Part shown: in pieces, positions 21,651 through 32,329 of the stretch
How positions within the stretch are numbered: position 1 is the first letter of the stretch
Layout of the letters: every line of letters begins with the position of its first letter
Assembly (NCBI GenBank): GCA_029204225.1
Contig: CM055100.1
Span: forward strand, 22,939,810 to 23,003,809
Direction of reading: 5' to 3'
Source of the DNA: Diphasiastrum complanatum
Taxonomy: Eukaryota > Streptophyta > Lycopodiopsida > Lycopodiales > Lycopodiaceae
DNA length: 64,000 nt
Made by a program: the position numbers and the translations under genes
The notes under the pieces: generated by a model
Database searches by the model: none
Told to the model about the DNA's origin: nothing
Seen by the model: only the letters and a program-made list of their open reading frames with translations

Positions 21651-22185
21651 ATAGTGGGTCACGTCCCAATCACTACTGAAAGCAGTAAACTGACTAACCG
21701 TACATTTATTACAGTATCACATTTGAAGCTTATAATAATGAATCAGATCAAAACTGATTTCTAACTTAGGGGATATGGTGATGGGTACTGAAGTAGGTAT
21801 AGTGTGGAGGCTAGTAGCGTATTGGGCCCAAATATACAAATTCACGAGAGGAGTTGTCACGCACAACTAACAAGAAGGGGGGCAATATTGTGAGCTAGCT
21901 GGAGGATATCCTTGGATAGCATGTTGTTTGAACTTTGTTAACAATGGAAGTCCATGACACGATGGCAAGTTATCGTTGGAAGTAGTAGGATGTTCCGCTG
22001 TGGAGGAAAGTCACAGATATTTGAGCACTCTGATACTGATGTTAGCATTGGTCTATGCTTCTCGCTAATGCAGGTCGGTGATAGACTTCCGCTACACCCC
22101 CTAGCAAGAGACCCAACCTGCTATTAACAACTATATAACAAACATCCGATCAGTCAGAAGACAAGAAGAGAAAATGGGTCCATAC
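21651..22185. other. first-intron sequence, nothing recognised
   Basis: This is downstream of the first acyltransferase exon on the minus strand. I searched it for the missing second exon (a GL.PGW-like stretch) and did not see one. Confidence 0.4.
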
Positions 22186-22306
22186 CTCTGGATAAATCCA
22201 CAGAACGCTTCACTGCAAAAGCGTAGAAGAGAAGTGCATAGATTCCAAGGAAGGCCAGCTCCAAGCGCCGCCATGACAACCACTGAAATTGCTGCCAGTG
22301 TTTCAT
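22186..22306 (-). CDS. MBOAT O-acyltransferase, first coding exon
   Basis: An ATG at 22304-22306 opens forty codons: MKHWQQFQWLSWRRLELAFL, then a hydrophobic stretch (GIYALLFYAFAV) and KRSVDLSR. It ends at a GT donor (AGAG|GTATGG) in phase 1. A basic or aromatic start followed by one membrane segment and a KRS.xLS motif fits the N-terminus of the same GUP1/HHAT-like family. The next exon found (13275) starts in phase 0, so at least one short exon must lie in the 8.9 kb between; I could not locate it. Linking this exon to the others is an inference from family resemblance, strand and order. Confidence 0.7.
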
Positions 22307-22668
22307 TATGCTGCAAGCTGTTGGCAATCAACTCTTCTGCAACTCACCAATCCACCTTGCTCGCACCTGCCTGCCTCTCATTGTAAAGCAAAGCAGAGCA
22401 AATCAAGGCTAAGAGACTGAAGGGGGATGCAGATCACAATATTGGTTGCTTTCATCAAAAGGCCAGATCATATGCATTGGTCAGCACTCACCATGCTCGC
22501 ACTTTATTACTGCGTTTGAGTGTTGCCTATGGGTACATGTGTTTTCCTTGTAAATCTGTGGAAATTATTTATTCCCAGCTCTCTTCACAATTGTATTCAA
22601 GTCCCGAAGAATTAGATTTACAATTGTATTCAAGGGGTTGCCTCACTTGCTTATATTCATATCAAAGG
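22307..22668. promoter_or_regulatory. 5' UTR/promoter side of the acyltransferase gene
   Basis: This is the sequence upstream of the start codon on the minus strand. No TATA box can be picked out with confidence. The first 140 bp contain no upstream ATG in a strong context that I would call. The region ends at the poly(A) tail of a SINE. Confidence 0.3.
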
Positions 22669-22845
22669 ATTTTTTTTTTTGCAACTTTTTATACCCCTTG
22701 GAAACCAAGATGCACAATTCTACAATTTGTGCATTCACTTTCATATTTAGGATGAGGGTGCATTTGGTTTCTAAGGGGGGCTCGAACATAGGACCAAAGA
22801 AACTTTGGATGCAAAGGTAACCAACTAAGCCAACTCTTGGATGAG
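22669..22845 (-). mobile_element. tRNA-derived SINE
   Basis: Read on the minus strand the element opens with an RNA polymerase III A box, TGGCTTAGTTGG, and, after about 35 bases, a B box, TGTTCGAGCCC. A body of about 100 bp follows and a tail of ten A residues (22670-22681 region on the plus strand) closes it. An internal inverted repeat (22693-22714 with 22760-22780) lies in the body. Architecture matches plant SINEs with a tRNA-like head. It sits about 360 bp upstream of the acyltransferase start codon. Flanking target duplications are not clear. Confidence 0.75.
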
Positions 22846-23459
22846 AGCACTAAAAAATGACGTGAGTATGGCATATTTACACTTGTTAGATGAGGGTGGG
22901 GCCCATACCTACACCCTCATCCATGATGAGGAATACTCCCCTCGAAATAAATTTACTCTATTAGTATATGTTATTGTGATTAGGATTAAGAACTAGACCC
23001 CCTGCAATAAAATTTAGGTCACTCAATACATGGTTAACACTCTAGGCAAATAGCCATACTGGTTACCAAACACTCTGCAACCATGTTTTTTTGTTCAACT
23101 TCAAGATGAGTTCCTATCAGCAACTCTTTGCCAAAAGATTTTTCACCTTGAAATATTTTTTTAACATCAACATCACAAATGCGGGCTAGAGGCTCACAAC
23201 CTTGAAATTGCTCAATCATCAACACCTAGAGATTCTCAGAAAAAAATTCATCACTAGTAGTATCCAAAGAATCATTTGAGTACCAATTAATAAGCTCTCT
23301 CACTACCAAGAAGACTAGGGTAGGCATTAACAACAATTTGTGTCTTGCCCTTTCCAAAGGTTAAATGTTTAGAACAGATGTCAATCAAGCATTCAGTCTT
23401 GCAAATCTTAGGTGTAAGGATCGCCAAGTGAAGATCTACCTAGATCATGTTGCATGCAA
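22846..23459. other. no feature seen
   Basis: A/T-rich DNA with only short frames lacking motifs. It probably belongs to an old insert, but there is nothing to name it by. Confidence 0.3.
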
Positions 23460-23889
23460 CCAGAAGGACACTTGTGGAGCCAAGACACCCAACCAACAGG
23501 AAATGGATAGTCAAATCTCTAATTGATTCACCATCGAGCCATGGTGACTGAATACAAGAGAGGAAAGGATCTGGCTCTTGGAAACAGGATAGAGTGAGGA
23601 GTAGGGCGAGTTTCTACAAGATATATAAGCCCCAAAAGTTGAGAAATATTCCCTTTAGAATCCCCTATTCCAAGCCAAAAGCATTTGATCTCCTATTCTT
23701 GCACCAAAAGCAGTCAATCATCATGCAAAGCTCCATAGGTCCAATTAGAGCACTTGCACCCTCACAAGGTTATTAATTACATTTCTAGCCTAGTTAGGAA
23801 TGACATGGCATAATTAATAATCTCGTATACTGGAGTACCAGATATCCAAGTTTAGCATTATTTCGAATCCTATATACAAGACGTGGACA
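23460..23889 (-). repeat. LTR-family copy B (solo or truncated LTR)
   Basis: On the minus strand it begins TGTCCACGTC and runs through AATTAATAACCTTGTGAGG to a TATATA box (near 23620) and a segment like CCAACCAAC at the far end. Order agrees with the LTR at 60976-61440. A copia LTR starts two bases after its outer end. No polypurine tract or pol lies next to it, so it is a solo LTR or was cut by the copia insertion. Confidence 0.55.
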
Positions 23890-23891
23890 TT

Positions 23892-25101
23892 GTTGGATTT
23901 ATCTCCTCTACTCTCCTAAATCTTATGTTAATTAGCCTTCATTCATGTTGCTGCACTTTTACTCATGTTGTCGCACAGTCTACATATTTGAACTGATTGT
24001 CGTTACAGTCTGCATTTTTACTCGGAAATTTCCACAGGCAAAAAATGCGACACTGTCGCTTTTTCACCTTCGGGCCACCCTGAGCAACTAAGTGTTTGTG
24101 ACAGTTCCACGGAAGTGACAGTCTGCATAAATACAAGCAAATTTGAACAGGCGAAAAATGTGAAAAAGATGACACTGTGTTTTTACACATAATTTATGAT
24201 AGGCAAAAAAGTCGACACTGTCTTACAAATGCTGAAGGTGTCCTACAATAGCCAAAGGTGCCCTTATAGAAAGGCGAAGGTACCTTGTAAATAATTTCTC
24301 TAAGGCATTGGACGAAGTGTCACAATTTTCGCGTTTTCATCAGTGTCAAGTTTAGCGAAGCCCAACGTCGCGGCCTCCTCACGCTCGTTCCATGCACTGT
24401 GCAATCAGATTTGACAACAACAACAGCCATCCATGATCTTCCACAGACAGCACAACCACTTTTGTACCTTCTTCATCTGCACACCTGTAAAACTTATGTA
24501 TATATATATTGAATATTGTTTCAGTATTCAGTGTGTGTGAACAGAAGATAAAAAAAAAATATCACTTGTAATCAGAGACAGACATTTGTAGATGCCTTTG
24601 CGCATTGATTCTTTTTTCCAAATGTATTGTCAGTAATAGGTTCATCACCTTTACAGATTGTGTGATTAGCTTTGTGAAGCACGCGGTTACGTCCGTCATT
24701 CTTTTGTGCTCACCTGCATTATTGACTTGTATATTTCGTTATACTTAATCTGATTATAGCTCTGTTTGTTTTGCGTTCAGGTTTGTGTCAATATTGCCAT
24801 GCTTTTCTATGTTCTGTCTGGCTTTCTAATTGCTTTGTCTGGCTGTCTGCTCTTTGCGACAAATTATTTGTGTGATGTTTTTGATGCTTAATGTTTGGCT
24901 ACGTAATCAGATCGAACGTGATTTCTATCACTAATGTTCTTTTCGAAATTGATAGGCGTAGTCATGCTTGAGGAAAGAGTGAGATAGCTTATTCCGCTGC
25001 GCACGAACATTTTTCGTTCGAGTTCGTTTCTTTTCGAGTTCGCTTCTTTTCGTGTTGGTTTCTTTTCGAGTTATCTCTCAGAACACCCCCTCTTTTCAAC
25101 A
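23892..25101 (+). repeat. 5' LTR of a copia element
   Basis: It starts TGTTGGATTTATC and ends TTTTCAACA immediately before the primer site. At about 1.2 kb it is long for copia. Its 24000-24350 part holds repeated GCGAAAAATG, GACACTGT and GGCGAAGGTACC words like those in the LTRs at 31337 and 37053. A TATATATATAT tract lies near 24500. Confidence 0.7.
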
Positions 25102-25113
25102 TGGTATCAGAGC
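25102..25113 (+). other. primer-binding site, initiator tRNA-Met
   Basis: TGGTATCAGAGC follows the LTR with no spacer. Confidence 0.92.
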
Positions 25114-25257
25114 TCATTTCTGTAGCCTGATAAGCTTCCACAGAAACAAGACTCTACTAGTCAATAGAGTAATTGTCTTCTTGTTCTGTAATTTAGCACT
25201 AGATTTTCATACTTAAGTCACTGATAGTTATTCCTATCACCTAGACTAATCTTCCAC

Positions 25258-25380
25258 ATGGATTCCCAAGGGAAAGTCAGTCCTTTCATGCACAAGCTTG
25301 ATGGAGCCAATTACCATCTGTGGAAATTTAAGATAAAAACCATGCTAATGGCTAAGGAGTTGTATGACGTTGTTACAGGT
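25258..25380 (+). pseudogene. gag: copia gag, N-terminal piece
   Basis: It starts at an ATG 145 bp after the primer site and encodes MDSQGKVSPFMHKLDGANYH followed by LWKFKIKTMLMAKELYDVVT. This is the usual start of copia Gag (the tryptophan-containing LxGxNYxxWK block). The frame is cut at 25380 by an inserted LTR. The rest of this gag domain is found inverted at 27564-27205. The gag is therefore split and dead. Confidence 0.85.
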
Positions 25381-26490
25381 TGTTGACAGATCCTCTGCTC
25401 CAGAGGATTTGTTGGTGTCTTTTCTTGTTTTTTACTTCTTGCTTACAACTTTAATAGCTTGGTAATCTGCCTGTCAGCAAAGAGTGTGGGCACTTCTTGA
25501 GATTATCTTTCTTGTTTTAAGACCCAGATTAGGCAGAAGGGATAGATTGACGTTGTAGTAATTTTGTCAGAGGACAACTCAGGGTCGTTCTCTCTTGAAT
25601 GCACTTACATTCAAACAGAGATGCAAGCCATGAACATTCATTTACAGATCAGCATGCAACTCAAATGAACATTCAATAGATTCTAGAGCTACCTACTCTG
25701 AAAACGGATTGAATTAGATCCTACAATATACTAACAGTGAGCTACACTTGCATTAGTTGACAAAACAAGAAACAAGAATCAATCTACAACATTTTAAAAG
25801 TCCAAGAACCAAGAAACCAACCAGTCTTTTAATTCTTGGACATCCCATGAACATCAAGAACTAGAATGTTGGAAGATATGCAATATTCATACCACATTTC
25901 TAGCCTATTTAGTTTACTTGAATGCTGGCTCCTACATTAATCCACGAACAAGAAAAAAAAACTAATCCACTATAGGAAAGCAGCAAATCTAATCCACTCT
26001 ACAATCCACAACCACACACAATGAATGGAAGGGCATGATCATAGGGGCATCACTCAAGAAAACCATCATGATCAAGGAGCTCAATGGATGCATCTAACTC
26101 GTGGAGGCTCTTATCATTTCAGCATGGAGCCCCTTAGGTGGCATCCTAGTGGAATTTCCACATTTCACAAATTACAAGTGGAATAATGCTCTCCACTAGA
26201 GGTCACCATCAAAAGGTGGCTCACTCTACTTTCTTTAAGAGGGGTCTACTTGCATTTATTACATTTGCCTAGAAATACTAGTTCCCACATGGTCATTCCA
26301 TCTTTTGGGATTCACCATGAGGCTTACACAGTTCTTACTTGTCATTACTAACTAGTATTTCTCGCCTCTCATACTCGGCTCTAAGTCTTCGTTCGTCTCG
26401 TCTCCTCATAGACCTCCTCGGTCTCAGGTGAGAGGTGCTCTTGAGTTGCTCTGTCCGAGTATCTTGGGGATTCATCAGAATCAACCAACA
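25381..26490 (+). repeat. inserted LTR, left arm of a 1.1-kb inverted repeat
   Basis: It starts TGTTGACAGATCC directly after CAGGT (25376-25380) and ends CAACCAACA. It matches 27570-28756 over its length in reverse complement, apart from an indel of about 77 bp near 26127. TG...CA ends and a 5-bp flanking duplication mark it as an LTR. No pol is attached, so it is a solo LTR. Confidence 0.85.
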
Positions 26491-27569
26491 TCATCCCACC
26501 CTTGATGTGTTGTAGGACCCGCTGCAACTCATATTGGACGATGTCGCTCCGCTTCCGCATTGACGTCTTCGATCGTCACTTAGAAAAGTGTAGATCCTCG
26601 ATCGCTTGCGTAAAACCAAGTGCTCATTGTTGCCAGTCTGTATCACAAAAATTGTTTTTCACAAATTGCTGCAATTTAACCATAATGTTTTATTGCTGCA
26701 ATTGGTTGACATTCTCAAAATTTGGAGAGCTCCCAGCAGCTTCACAACTTGCATGCTCGAAGATAAAATGTGTTCTAGAGATGCTCTACAGAAGACTCTC
26801 GTGCAGTAGCTATGCCTCATGCAAAAATCAATCACACAAAATAGGTGAAGAGAAACAAACAAGGCAGGGTGGGTGACACTAAAATCTACCATCATTGATA
26901 GCAGATGTTGTAAGATATAGCTTGAGATGCAGGTATGGTTGAGGTACTATGTCCTGAGGACCTCTCTGAACAAGAGATTCAGAACCAAATCTCTATCTGG
27001 ATTTTTGAACCCTAGATTTATTGTGTATTGGCACATTGGAAATCTTATCAGCATGTGGAAAGACAAATAGATTTGAGGTTGTGGAAGGGGAGAAAAACTG
27101 TCAATTCCCTGTGGAGGTTGCACTTGGTTGGACATTGTAGCAGATGACGGAATATCAATTTCACTTTCTTTCGACAAGGACTCATTTCATATTGTCTTTG
27201 TGCATTATGGAACTGGTGTATTGTGCGGTATTGTAGAAGTTTGCAAGAAATGATCGTCTATGATAGATCCGACAACAGTCATTTGCTTCAGCACGTTCTT
27301 GAAGTGGTTGATGTGATTCTGCAGAGAATTACCATTTGCCATCTTGAGGGAGTAAAATTTCTTCCTGAGATATAGCTTTGAAGCTATATCTTGCACTTCA
27401 TATAATGTGCTCAAGATGTCCCAGACTTCTTTGGATGTCCGAGCTTCGGACACATGGCCGATCTGAGTATCCAAAATGTTGAGGATGATCAGTGCAAATG
27501 CTTTGCCATCCTTTAGCTTCTATCTGGAGATCGCTGCATCGTCAGCTTCAGGTTTCCCTTCTGCACCTG
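26491..27569 (-). pseudogene. gag: copia gag, middle part, in inverted orientation
   Basis: On the minus strand 27564-27205 encodes EGKPEADDAA, KAFALIILNILDTQIGHV, TSKEVWDILSTLYEVQD and SLQNHINHFKNVLKQM. This is exactly the Gag region expected to follow the piece that stops at 25380. One in-frame stop is visible near its start. The base pairs at its outer edge (27565-27569, ACCTG) are the complement of the CAGGT before the left arm. The rest of the segment to 26491 has no clear motif. The segment was flipped between two inverted LTRs. Confidence 0.8.
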
Positions 27570-28756
27570 TGTTGGCTGATTCTGAGGAATCCCCAAGATA
27601 CTCAGACAGAGCAACTCAAGAGCACCTCTCACCTTAGACCGAGGAGGTCTTTGAGGAGACGAGACAAACGAAGACTGAGAGCCGAGTATGAGAGACGAGG
27701 AATACTAGTTAGTAATGACAAGTAAGAACTGTGTAAGCCTCATGGTGAATCCTGGAAGATGGAACGACCATGTGGAAACTAGTATTTCTAGGCAAATGTA
27801 ATAAATAAATGCAAGTAGACCCCTCTTAAAGAAAGTAGAGTGAGCCACCTTTTGATGGTGACCTCTAGTGGAGAGCATTATTCCACTTGTAATTTGTGAA
27901 ATGTGGAAATTCCACTAGGATGCCACCTAAGGGGCTCTCTTGCTTATTTAAGAGACTCCCTCTTTGAGAAGAGGAGCTTTTTGTGAATTGTATCTACTCC
28001 ATGCTGAAATGAGAAGAGCCTCCACGAGTTAGATGCATCCATGGAGCTCCTTGATCATGATGGTTTTCTTGAGTGATGCCCCTATGATCATGCCTTTCCA
28101 TTCATTGTGTGTGGTTGTGGATTGTAGAGTGGATTAGATTTGCTGCTTTCCTATAGTGGATTAGTTTTATTTTCTTGTTTGTGGATTAATGTAGGGGCCA
28201 ACATTCAGGTAAACTAAATAGGCTAGAAATGTGGCATGAATCTTGCATATTTTCCAACATTCTAGTTTTTGATGTTCTTGGGATGTCCAAGAATCAAAAG
28301 ACTAGTTGGTTTCTTGATTCTTGGACTTCGAAAATGCTGTAGATTAATTCTTGTTTCTTGGTTTGTCAACTAATGCAAGCGTATCTCAGTGTTAGTATAT
28401 TGTAGGATCTGATTCAGTTCGTTTTCAGAGTAGGTAGCTGTAGAATCTATTGAACGTTCATTTGGGCTGCATGCTGATCTGTAAATGAATTTTTATGGCT
28501 TGCATCTCTGTTTGAATGTAAGTGCGTTCAAGAGAGAACGACCCTGAGTTGTCCTCTGACAGGCTCAGGACAAAATTACTACAACGTCAATCTATCCCTT
28601 CTGCCTAATTTGGGCCTTAAAACAAGAAAGTTAATCTCAAGAAGTGCCCATAGTCTCTGCTGACAGGCAGATTACCAAGCTATTTAAGCTGTAAGCAAGA
28701 AGTAAGAAACAAGAAAAGATACCAACAGATCCTCTAGAGCAGGGGATCTTTCAACA
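27570..28756 (-). repeat. inserted LTR, right arm of the inverted repeat
   Basis: Minus strand reads TGTTGAAAGATCCCC to AATCAGCCAACA. It is about 1187 bp and highly similar to the left arm. The right arm keeps the 77-bp stretch missing on the left, so it is the more complete copy. Confidence 0.85.
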
Positions 28757-28969
28757 TTTGACACCCTTGCCACTTGAACTCCAATGTATTCTAAATCCAT
28801 AAGAACTGCAACATTGTCCACGCTCAGATTCCTGCACACAAACTCCCAAATCTTTTCACAAATCTAAGTTTCTACAAACTGAACAGAGCCACATCAATGG
28901 CTACATCATTGACCAAATCCACGGGCGGAGAGACTCGCAAATCCGTTGTTAGCAAATGCACTAACAGAC
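28757..28969. other. flank of the inverted repeat, nothing certain
   Basis: A minus-strand frame reads DLEYIGVQVARVSN, which could be copia-derived, but it is too short to call. Confidence 0.25.
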
Positions 28970-30200
28970 CTGGATTTCAGCCCATTCCTCACGGTTCAAA
29001 TCTCAACCGGAGCCCACTGAAATCTCAACCGAAGGCCCAGCTTAAATCTCAACCGGAGGCCAATCTGTCAAATCTCAACTAACGCACTGCCTCCCATCTC
29101 AACCAACGCCCCTCAGTGAAATCTCAACCGACAGTCAGTGTCAAATCTCAACCGACACACTCTCTCAAATCTCAACCGACAGCCAGTGTTAGATCTCAAC
29201 CGATGCACTCTGTTGCCTCTCAACCAGAGCACAACGTTCACATCTCAATCGGAGAGACTGTATCAAATCTCAACGGACAAGATTCTATCCAATCTGGACA
29301 GACGGGGTTCCTCACCTCCGCAACTGACCACATTCCATCGCAACGGCCGCCTCCCATCGCAACAATCGCAGACCATCACAAACAATCACATTAAATACCT
29401 ACGACCACACTCCACCCGTCGCAACCGCATTCCACCGCAAACACATGCATCCACCCGTCGCGACCACATTCCATCTCAACACCCGCATTCCATTGTTGCA
29501 ACCACATTTCAATGCTTCTATCACACTTTTCACAACCATCGCATACCATCGCAAACAGCCACATTCCATAGCTATGACCACCCTTCACACGTCGTGGCCG
29601 CACTTCATCGCAACCATCCCCATTTACCCGTCGCAACCACACTCCATCGCAACACCTGCATCCACCCATTGCGGCCGCATTCCATCACCAAAACATCATT
29701 CCATTGCACACGACCCACTCTTCCACCGTTGTGACCGCCTTGGGTCGTTGCGACCGCATTCCATCCCATCAGACCACATTCAGCCGTCATCCCATATTCC
29801 TCCAAAACAGACCTTCACGCTCTTTTCGTCCCCTCACGCTTCCAATCTCAACCGACGCCGGAGCCCATCATTTAAATTTCAACTGGAGATAGAGGGCATC
29901 TCTCAGATCTCAACCGACGGTGATATGTTAAATCTCGACCAATGATGATATGTTAAATCTCGACCGACGGTGATTTGTTAAATCTCCACCGACGGTGATC
30001 TATTAAATGTCAACCGACAGTGATATGTTAAATCTCGACCGACGATTATCTGTTAAATCTCAACCGACGGCCTCATTCAGATCTCGACCGGAGCCGAAGT
30101 GCTCGTTCAAATCTCGATCAGAGCCATAGCCCATCGTTCAAATCTCAACCTGAGTCAGAGCCCATCGTCAGATCTCGACCGAAGGGGTCCCTCACCATCT
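28970..30200. repeat. minisatellite, 24-25 bp unit with core ATCTCAACCGA
   Basis: The core ATCTCAACCGA recurs at 24-26 bp spacing at 28990-29240 and again in a regular 25-bp array at 29905-30079 (seven units starting 29905, 29930, 29955, 29980, 30005, 30030, 30055). Between the arrays (29290-29850) a second word, CGCAACC.CATTCCA, dominates. Because 24 is a multiple of three, the first array reads as an eight-residue peptide repeat (KSQPT.SV), which is a by-product. The plus strand is rich in A and C and poor in G. Confidence 0.85.
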
Positions 30201-31170
30201 CAGCCAGACCAAATCCACGCCAGACCACAGAACCTTCAAACAACGATCAAAACTGACGAGTACAACAGACATCATATCCCGACCACCCCTGCATCACATT
30301 TTGACCTGGCACTGCATTACACTGCAATAGCATTGCCTTACCACTACAATCACACCACATTCAACCACAACCATCACGGCCGCTCTCGCCCCACCTTACG
30401 ACTACACTCCCTCAGCATCCACCCTTGAATCGCTTTACATCGCATTCCCCCACAAACCCACCGCACACACCCACACCCCATATCCATTCACCCTCGAACT
30501 GCAGCACATCGCATTAGGCCGCATTCCACCACAAACTCCCACCTTCCCCTGCATCAGCCTTTGAATCGCATTACACTGCATTCTCCCACAGAACCACCGC
30601 ACACAACTGCACCCCATCGCCATTCACCCTCGAACTGCAGCACATCGCGTTAGGCCGCATTCCACCGCAAACACCCACCCGTCCAACTGCATCCACTTTT
30701 GAACCATCCATTCTTGAACCATCACCCCGCAACAACCGCATCCCAACCGCAATAGTCCGCACTCGCCCCATTACGAGTACACACCCACCACATCCGCATT
30801 CAATCGCCACTAGACCACCTACTAATTACTTCCACACTTCAACCGTAGCCACCGCATACAGTCCGCACTCGCCACATTACGACAACATAGACCCGCCACA
30901 AATTGCAAACTGACTACAACTGTCAAAACCGTAGTGACCCGTAAAAGCCGCATTCATCCACCCACAACCCCCTTCTAACTTCCACAAACAAACCGTATTC
31001 CCACGTAGAAACCGCATTCCCTCGTAGAAATAGCATTTCCACGTAGAAACTGCATTTCCCGTAGAAACCACATTCACCCATAAAATTGCATTCAACCATA
31101 GAGACATCACCCCACAAAAGCGAATGCATTGATCCATTGTAACCACTCTTGGGATTAGCTGTAGGTCTTG
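30201..31170. repeat. A/C-rich repetitive tract with GCATTCC and GTAGAAACCGCAT words
   Basis: This continues the strand-biased block. Words such as CACATCGCATTAGGCCGCATT (two copies near 30500 and 30640) and GTAGAAA.CGCATTTCC (four copies at 31000-31070) recur. No gene is supported on either strand. Confidence 0.65.
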
Positions 31171-31174
31171 CTTC

Positions 31175-31336
31175 TATTGGACCACGCACAGTAAGGAAGT
31201 AATATTGATTTTCTCGGAACAAACTACATGGCAGCAGATTACTTTACAAAGGCTCTATCGAAAGAGCAACATCTCAGATTTAATGATATGTTAAATCTGA
31301 AGATCAAAGTTTTTCAGGATCCACATTAAGGGGGAG
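31175..31336 (+). pseudogene. copia RNase H C-terminal tail and polypurine tract
   Basis: The frame at 31222-31327 reads ADYFTKALSKEQHLRFNDML and ends NLKIKVFQDPH, the end of copia pol. It is almost identical to the minus-strand tail at 37808-37900. The purine tract AAGGGGGAG (31328-31336) precedes the LTR. Upstream pol has been replaced by the repetitive tract, with a frame change near 31215. Confidence 0.85.
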
Positions 31337-32329
31337 TGTTAGATTTTCTATGCTCAGCCTTAAACAAAACGTTGAAGTAATGAGCATCCTGAAAAACCCC
31401 AAAGGTCAACAACATATTTTCAGGCCCTCACATTTTTTCCCCTTTGAGATTTTTTATAACTTAGAAATCATTTTTAGGCACCTTCGCTTTTTTCGCCCTT
31501 TTTCGCTCCTTAGCGAAAAATGCAACACATTGGCCAAGTGGCCAGAATATCTTAGAAAATCATTTTAAAGGCACCTTCGTCTTTTTGCCCTTTTTCGCTC
31601 AGCGAAAAATACAACACACTAACCAAGTGGCCAAAATACCTTAGAAAATCATTTTAAAGGCACCTTCGTCTTTCCGCCCTTTTTTGCTCCTTAGCAAAAA
31701 ATGCGACACATTGGCCAAGGGGCCAAAATACCTTAGGAAATCATTTTAAAAAGGAACCTTTGTCTTTTTTGCCCTTTTCGCTCCTTAGCCAAAAATGCAA
31801 TACATTGCCCAAGTGGCTAGAATACCTTAGAAAATCATTTTAAAGGCACCTTTTCCTTTTTGCCCTTTTTGCTTTTTCGCATTTTTCTGACCAACTTTGC
31901 CAACTTAGAAGTACCCCTAGAAATCAGCTGGACAAACAAATATCCCAAAGGCGGTTGGCGGTTACCAACTTTTGTACATATGCAAAGACTGGCATAAATA
32001 GCCTTAAAGGCTTGTAAGATATTTAATGTCTTTTAAATATCTATATTAGCTGAAATAAGCTATGTAAGTGTTAATTTTTGGAATTTCTTTTTCAATCAGA
32101 GTTATTTGTAGCCAGCGTTATCACGCTCAACAAGCTGAAGTTATTACTTCAAGCCATTGTACTCACTGTTGATAATTTTATTAGAGTGCAATTTTTGTCT
32201 CACTACTGCGTCGTTCATTTGCGCAAACTGTATGAATTCTTCTACTTGAACATTTCTACTTTTAACTATTGCGTTTCTATTTCTACATGTCGCTCCATTC
32301 CTCGAGCGGCCACATGCGATTTTACGACA
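31337..32329 (+). repeat. copia 3' LTR, 993 bp, with internal hairpin tandem repeats
   Basis: It starts TGTTAGATTTTC and ends GATTTTACGACA, matching the minus-strand LTR at 37053-37800 at both ends. At 31463-31860 are four to five units of 90-94 bp. Each unit has a GGCACCTTCG word, the perfect or near-perfect hairpin TTTTTCGCT...AGCGAAAAA and a TTGGCCAAGTGGCCA palindrome. A module at 32108-32226 recurs elsewhere in the window. Confidence 0.85.

Noticed and set aside
22780-22845. tRNA gene on the minus strand
   Set aside because: A and B boxes are present but the cloverleaf cannot be folded properly and a body with an A tail follows, so it is a SINE head.
29138-29945. Several long open frames (up to 198 codons) in both strands
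   Set aside because: They are by-products of the 24-25 bp and CATTCCA repeats; peptides are low-complexity and appear in several overlapping frames at once.
29905-30079. Regular direct repeats suggesting a CRISPR array
   Set aside because: Units are contiguous at 25 bp without unique spacers, and the context is eukaryotic.
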